DNA of 9,816 nucleotides from positions 1 through 9,816 of the forward strand of contig JAUYFZ010000087.1 in assembly GCA_030689585.1 (NCBI GenBank), given 5' to 3'. The translations under genes and the position numbers were made by a program. This stretch comes from Rhodocyclaceae bacterium. Lineage in GTDB: Bacteria; Pseudomonadota; Gammaproteobacteria; Burkholderiales; Rhodocyclaceae. Below the pieces are notes generated by a model. That model was given only the letters and a program-made list of their open reading frames with translations. It was not told the DNA's origin and did no database searches. Every line of letters begins with the position of its first letter. Positions within the stretch are counted from its first letter, which is position 1. Of this stretch, positions 6,451 through 9,816 are shown piece by piece.

Positions 6451-6487
6451 ACCATCCCCCTCCCAACCTCCCCCTTGAAGGGGGAGG
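6451..6487. repeat. Single REP-like copy facing the array
   Basis: ACCATCCCCCTCCCAACC is followed by the palindrome CCTCCCCCTT/AAGGGGGAGG around one G. It has plus-strand orientation, like the copies at 149 and 9779 and opposite to the neighbouring array. The pair of opposed copies recalls the BIME arrangement of enterobacterial REPs. Confidence 0.88.
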
Positions 6488-6527
6488 AGATGCGTGCCCC
6501 GATAGACCTGAGTAGTTATGACCCAAC

Positions 6528-8636
6528 TTACTCTGCAACAGCGACAGGCGGGGTTTCTAGCAGTGCCTTCATCGACAAGCGAATACGGCCCTTGTCGTCT
6601 GTCTCGATGACCTTGACCTTCACGACCTGGCCTTCCTTCAAGTAATCGGCGACCGCATTGACGCGCTCGTTGGCGATCTGGGAAATGTGCAGCAGACCAT
6701 CCTTGCCCGGCAGAACTTGCACAATGGCCCCGAAATCCAGCAGACGGAGAACGGCTCCCTCATACACCTTGCCGACTTCAACTTCTGCGGTGATGTCCTC
6801 GATACGTTTCTTGGCAACCTGGGCCGCATCGGCATTGACGGAGGAAATGGTGATCGTGCCATCATCTCCGATGTCGATGACGCAACCGGTTTCCTCGGTC
6901 AGGCCACGAATCACGGCTCCGCCCTTGCCAATAACATCGCGGATTTTTTCCGGATTGATCTTGAGGGTAATCATGCGCGGTGCGTAATCAGACACGTCAC
7001 CCCGATGAGAAGTCATGGAACCGTTCATCAAGCCGAGAATGTGCAAGCGACCTTCTTTGGCTTGGGCCAGCGCGACTTGCATGATTTCCTTGGTAATCCC
7101 CTGAATCTTGATGTCCATTTGAAGCGCGGTAATCCCCGTTTCCGTACCGGCCACCTTGAAATCCATGTCGCCCAGATGATCTTCATCACCCAGAATGTCG
7201 GTCAATACCGCAAAGCGATTGCCTTCCTTAATGAGTCCCATGGCAATACCCGCCACATGCGCCTTGAGAGGCACTCCCGCATCCATCAGGGCCAGCGAAC
7301 CGCCGCAAACGGAAGCCATCGAGGAGGAACCGTTGGATTCCGTAATCTCGGAGACCACCCGCATGGAATAACCGAATTCTTCAGCAGAAGGCAATACCGC
7401 CAATAACGCACGTTTGGCCAGCCGTCCGTGACCGATTTCACGACGCTTCGGTGTGCCAACACGACCGGTTTCACCTGTGGCAAACGGCGGCATGTTGTAA
7501 TGAAGCATGAACCGATCCCGAGATTCTCCTTGCAGGGCATCAATGATCTGCTCATCGCGCCCGGTGCCCAAAGTGGCAATCACCAGAGCTTGTGTCTCGC
7601 CTCGGGTAAACAACGCAGAACCGTGGGTACGCGGCAGCACACTGCTACGAATGTCGATCTGACGAACCGTGCGAGTATCGCGGCCATCGATGCGGGGACT
7701 TCCATCGAGAATCTGGGTGCGCACGATCTTCGCTTCCAGTTCAAAGAGAAGATTGCCGACATAAATGGCATCGAGTGCGCCTTCGCCCGAACACAATGTG
7801 TCCGTCACTTTTTGAGTGACTTCACGGCATTTCTGCGTGCGCGCCTGCTTGGCGGTAATGCGATAGGCATCGCGCAGGTCAGCTTCGGCCAGTTCGGCTA
7901 CCTTGGCGATTAGTGCCTCATCCTTGGCGGGGGCCTGCCAGCTCCATTCCGGCTTGCCAGCGACTTCCACCAATTCGTTAATCGCGTTAATGACGGCCTG
8001 CATCTGGTCGTGACCAAAGACCACCGCCCCTAACATGATCTCTTCAGACAATTGCTGCGCTTCTGATTCAACCATCAGCACCGCCGATTGCGTACCGGCC
8101 ACGACGAGGTTGAGTTGAGTGTTTTCAAGCTGCGTCTTGGTGGGGTTCAGCAGGTATTGACCGTCGACATAACCAACACGCGCCGCGCCGATGGGGCCGT
8201 TGAAGGGAATACCGGAAATGGCCAGTGCCGCAGAGGCACCGATCAAGGCCGGAATATCGGAATCCACTTCCGGGTTGCTGGAGAGCACATGAATGATGAT
8301 CTGGACTTCGTTGTAGAAACTCTCTGGGAACAACGGGCGAAGAGGACGGTCGATCAAACGGGAAGTCAGCGTTTCTTTCTCGGAAGGGCGACCTTCACGC
8401 TTGAAGAAACCGCCGGGGATACGTCCGGCCGCATAGGTTTTTTCAATATAATCAACCGTCAGCGGAAAGAAATCCTGTCCGGCTTTGGCTTGATCTTTTG
8501 CAACCACCGTGGCGAGAATGACGGTGTCATCGACGGTGACTAAAACAGCACCGGAAGATTGGCGAGCAATTTCGCCGGTTTCTAGGGTGACGGTATGTGA
8601 ACCGTAGGTAAAACTTTTCTTGATGGGAGTAGGCAC
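6528..8636 (-). CDS. pnp: Polyribonucleotide nucleotidyltransferase (PNPase)
   Basis: PNPase degrades RNA 3' to 5' by phosphorolysis and acts as the core exonuclease of the RNA degradosome. The 702-residue protein has the full family layout: a first RNase PH domain with [15 protein letters not shown] (71-85), an all-helical linker (about 235-310), and a second RNase PH domain with GETQALV (346-352), the phosphate-binding SSSMAS (437-442) and catalytic Asp486 and Asp492 in [11 protein letters not shown], numbered as in E. coli. A KH domain has IGKGG (569-573), and an S1 domain spans about 623-692. The start is GTG 8636-8634, supported by AAGGA six bases upstream. rpsO ends 22 bp before this start, leaving no room for the RNase III-cleaved leader hairpin known between these genes in E. 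coli, so translation control would have to differ. The stop codon touches the direct repeat of the MITE-like element. Confidence 0.98.
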   Translation of the reverse strand: MPTPIKKSFTYGSHTVTLETGEIARQSSGAVLVTVDDTVILATVVAKDQAKAGQDFFPLTVDYIEKTYAAGRIPGGFFKREGRPSEKETLTSRLIDRPLRPLFPESFYNEVQIIIHVLSSNPEVDSDIPALIGASAALAISGIPFNGPIGAARVGYVDGQYLLNPTKTQLENTQLNLVVAGTQSAVLMVESEAQQLSEEIMLGAVVFGHDQMQAVINAINELVEVAGKPEWSWQAPAKDEALIAKVAELAEADLRDAYRITAKQARTQKCREVTQKVTDTLCSGEGALDAIYVGNLLFELEAKIVRTQILDGSPRIDGRDTRTVRQIDIRSSVLPRTHGSALFTRGETQALVIATLGTGRDEQIIDALQGESRDRFMLHYNMPPFATGETGRVGTPKRREIGHGRLAKRALLAVLPSAEEFGYSMRVVSEITESNGSSSMASVCGGSLALMDAGVPLKAHVAGIAMGLIKEGNRFAVLTDILGDEDHLGDMDFKVAGTETGITALQMDIKIQGITKEIMQVALAQAKEGRLHILGLMNGSMTSHRGDVSDYAPRMITLKINPEKIRDVIGKGGAVIRGLTEETGCVIDIGDDGTITISSVNADAAQVAKKRIEDITAEVEVGKVYEGAVLRLLDFGAIVQVLPGKDGLLHISQIANERVNAVADYLKEGQVVKVKVIETDDKGRIRLSMKALLETPPVAVAE

Positions 8637-8642
8637 GAGAAT

Positions 8643-8647
8643 TCCTT
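8643..8647 (-). promoter_or_regulatory. Ribosome binding site deciding the pnp GTG start
   Basis: AAGGA on the minus strand lies six bases before GTG 8636-8634. No in-frame ATG lies close by, and the N-terminus from this GTG fits the family, so a GTG start is the best reading. Confidence 0.75.
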
Positions 8648-8658
8648 TTATGGGTAAA

Positions 8659-8928
8659 TTATTTACGTAAGCCTAAGCGTGCGATCAGTGCACGATAGCC
8701 ATCGACATGCTTGCGCTTCAGATAATCCAGCAGGGTGCGTCGTTGACTCACCATACGCAGCAAGCCTCGGCGCGAGTGGTTGTCTTTGACATGTTCCTTG
8801 AAGTGACCCGTAAGATCGTTGATATGGGCCGTTAGGAGTGCAATCTGAACTTCCGAAGAACCGGTATCGCCCGGAGCACGCTGAAATTCAGCAACGATTT
8901 TCGCCTTGACGGCGGCAGTAAAAGCCAT
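8659..8928 (-). CDS. rpsO: Ribosomal protein S15
   Basis: S15 is a primary binder of the 16S rRNA central domain in 30S assembly and forms an intersubunit bridge. The 89-residue length is standard. The signature [16 protein letters not shown] (42-57) holds the rRNA-contacting His42, Asp49 and Ser52, and [17 protein letters not shown] (20-36) is typical. A longer in-frame start at 8997 would add 23 residues that S15 does not have; ATG 8928 has AAAGGA upstream and begins MAFTA, close to the usual MSL/MA start. It is in the middle of the truB-rpsO-pnp operon, 80 bp after truB and 22 bp before pnp. The 80-bp leader may hold an S15 autoregulatory fold, but I could not settle one by eye. Confidence 0.98.
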   Translation of the reverse strand: MAFTAAVKAKIVAEFQRAPGDTGSSEVQIALLTAHINDLTGHFKEHVKDNHSRRGLLRMVSQRRTLLDYLKRKHVDGYRALIARLGLRK

Positions 8929-9008
8929 GATTTTCCTTTCAAACACAAGTAGTTGGAAATAACGGATCAGCCCCGGTTTGATAGAGCCGCTCCCCAAAAG
9001 AGGCGCGA

Positions 9009-9740
9009 TTATATCCGATTGAGCGGGATCAAAGTCCCGTCACGTGATGATTCATCCATCAAAGCCAGTTCATCCAGGGAATGGGCATCGGCTACGTCAA
9101 ATCGACCGATATGGGTTCGTCGTAAAGCCGCCAGGTGCGCACCACATCCCAATTTTTTTCCGATGTCTTCGGCCAGCGTGCGGATGTAAGTCCCTTTGCT
9201 ACAGGTAGTTTCAATCTCGAATTTATCGGCTTCGCAGGACAATAACGATAATTGGCGGATCGTCACCCGGCGAGGCTGACGTTCCAGTTCAATTCCCTTG
9301 CGGGCATATTCATACAGAGGACGGCCTTCGCGTTTCAATGCCGAATACATGGGAGGAATTTGTTCGATCTCACCCATAAAGTGAGTCAGCACTTCTTCGA
9401 TCTGCGCACGCGATACGTCCACCGGCCGCGTTTCCAGCACACGGCCTTCCGCATCGGCGGTTTCGGTCGTCACGCCCAATTGCACGGTAGAACGATAGGT
9501 TTTATCTGAATCCAGAAAAGTGGCCGCCAGTTTGGTTGCCTTGCCAAAACAAAGAAGCAAAAGCCCTGTCGCCAGCGGATCCAACGTACCGGTATGCCCA
9601 GCCTTGGCCGCATTGAAAAGCCATTTCGCCCTTTGCAGGGCCGCATTGGAAGACGCTCCCACGGGTTTGTCAAGCAACAGCAGTCCGTTGACAATTCTGC
9701 GTGCGCGTTTTGTTTGCCTAGATTGATTTATTGCTTCCAC
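9009..9740 (-). CDS. truB: tRNA pseudouridine(55) synthase TruB, short form
   Basis: TruB isomerises U55 in the T-arm of elongator tRNAs to pseudouridine and helps tRNA folding. The 243-residue product holds the catalytic domain: [13 protein letters not shown] (20-32), [13 protein letters not shown] (47-59) with catalytic Asp54, [10 protein letters not shown] with Tyr82, the [19 protein letters not shown] block and [16 protein letters not shown]. coli TruB has 314 residues; this one stops after GTLIPLNRI, where the C-terminal PUA-like domain would begin. Only 80 bp separate its stop from rpsO, so the missing part is not nearby in another frame. Start is GTG 9740-9738, 8 bases after AAGGAG; an ATG at 9745 is out of frame and too close to that site. 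It is probably the first gene seen of the truB-rpsO-pnp operon, with rbfA or infB expected upstream outside the window. Confidence 0.96.
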   Translation of the reverse strand: MEAINQSRQTKRARRIVNGLLLLDKPVGASSNAALQRAKWLFNAAKAGHTGTLDPLATGLLLLCFGKATKLAATFLDSDKTYRSTVQLGVTTETADAEGRVLETRPVDVSRAQIEEVLTHFMGEIEQIPPMYSALKREGRPLYEYARKGIELERQPRRVTIRQLSLLSCEADKFEIETTCSKGTYIRTLAEDIGKKLGCGAHLAALRRTHIGRFDVADAHSLDELALMDESSRDGTLIPLNRI

Positions 9741-9748
9741 TGCATGGA

Positions 9749-9754
9749 CTCCTT
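9749..9754 (-). promoter_or_regulatory. Ribosome binding site deciding the truB GTG start
   Basis: AAGGAG on the minus strand lies 8 bases before GTG 9740-9738. The nearby out-of-frame ATG (9745-9743) would have only three bases of spacing and would stop after five codons. Confidence 0.8.
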
Positions 9755-9778
9755 ACGTTACGATTAGCGTGAAACACA

Positions 9779-9816
9779 TACCCCATCCCCCTCCCAGCCT
9801 CCCCCTTGAAGGGGGA
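9779..9816. repeat. REP-like copy at the right edge, truncated by the window
   Basis: TACCCCATCCCCCTCCCAGC runs into the palindrome CCTCCCCCTT/AAGGGGGA, which is cut by the window end. The head is the same as at 149 and the palindrome the same as at 6451-6487. It lies upstream of truB and may continue as an array beyond the edge. Confidence 0.88.

Larger units (their letters stand above)
6271..6518. mobile_element. MITE-like composite element with 14-bp terminal inverted repeats and REP-like palindromes
   Basis: TAACTACTCAGGTC at 6271-6284 is exactly inverted at 6505-6518. Just outside lie TGATCCAAC (6261-6269) and TGACCCAAC (6519-6527), a direct repeat with one mismatch that looks like a target duplication, though the left copy is separated from the element by one base. 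Inside are REP-like units with about 32-bp period (6297-6374, spacer TTGTACCAAGTC), ending in the head GGATGGGGTA (6390-6399), then about 50 bp of A/T-rich DNA, then a single opposed palindrome (6451-6487). The element has no coding capacity, so movement would need a transposase elsewhere. It fills the gap between the dksA terminator and the pnp stop codon. Confidence 0.7.

Noticed and set aside
8929..8997. In-frame N-terminal extension of S15
   Set aside because: S15 does not carry such an extension, and a ribosome site precedes the ATG at 8928.

Overview
The window reads as a chromosomal segment of a moderately GC-rich proteobacterium, most likely gamma or beta. The evidence is an E. coli-like DksA, an AnmK close to the enterobacterial enzyme, the truB-rpsO-pnp order, and a KMSKS-type tyrosyl-tRNA synthetase. 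I cannot name a genus. Seven genes are intact and confidently recognised, plus one ParA-like ATPase. One gene is cut by the left edge, and one short stretch looks like a decayed lysozyme.

Layout from left to right. At 1-145 (minus) is the N-terminal part of a DUF559/VSR-like nuclease-fold protein. Its start codon abuts a tandem array of REP-like palindromes (149-257). Next comes anmK (320-1447, minus), divergent from tyrS with only 23 bp between the two start codons. tyrS runs directly into an EF-G paralogue (2678-4729, plus), probably one transcript. A ParA/MinD-type ATPase (4681-5352, minus) converges on the EF-G gene and overlaps its 3' end. The stretch 5353-5785 has no confident gene; it holds a possible GH24 lysozyme remnant and a good sigma70-type promoter for dksA (5786-6211, plus). 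dksA ends in a textbook rho-independent terminator. A composite palindromic element with 14-bp terminal inverted repeats (6271-6518) follows and touches the pnp stop codon. The right part is a minus-strand operon read truB, rpsO, pnp (9740 down to 6528). Another copy of the REP-like repeat lies at the right edge (9779-9816).

Most genes belong to information processing or its stress control: tRNA charging, translocation-factor-like GTPase, DksA, tRNA pseudouridylation, ribosomal protein S15 and PNPase. AnmK recycles cell-wall sugar. The ordinary genes are textbook. The interest lies in what sits between and inside them: a C/G-rich REP-like repeat family in three places, one of them next to a DUF559 gene and one MITE-like; a possible repeat-derived peptide inside the EF-G paralogue; and an accessory-looking island (ParA-like ATPase plus lysozyme scrap) before dksA. 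I see no CRISPR array, tRNA, rRNA or complete mobile element with a transposase.
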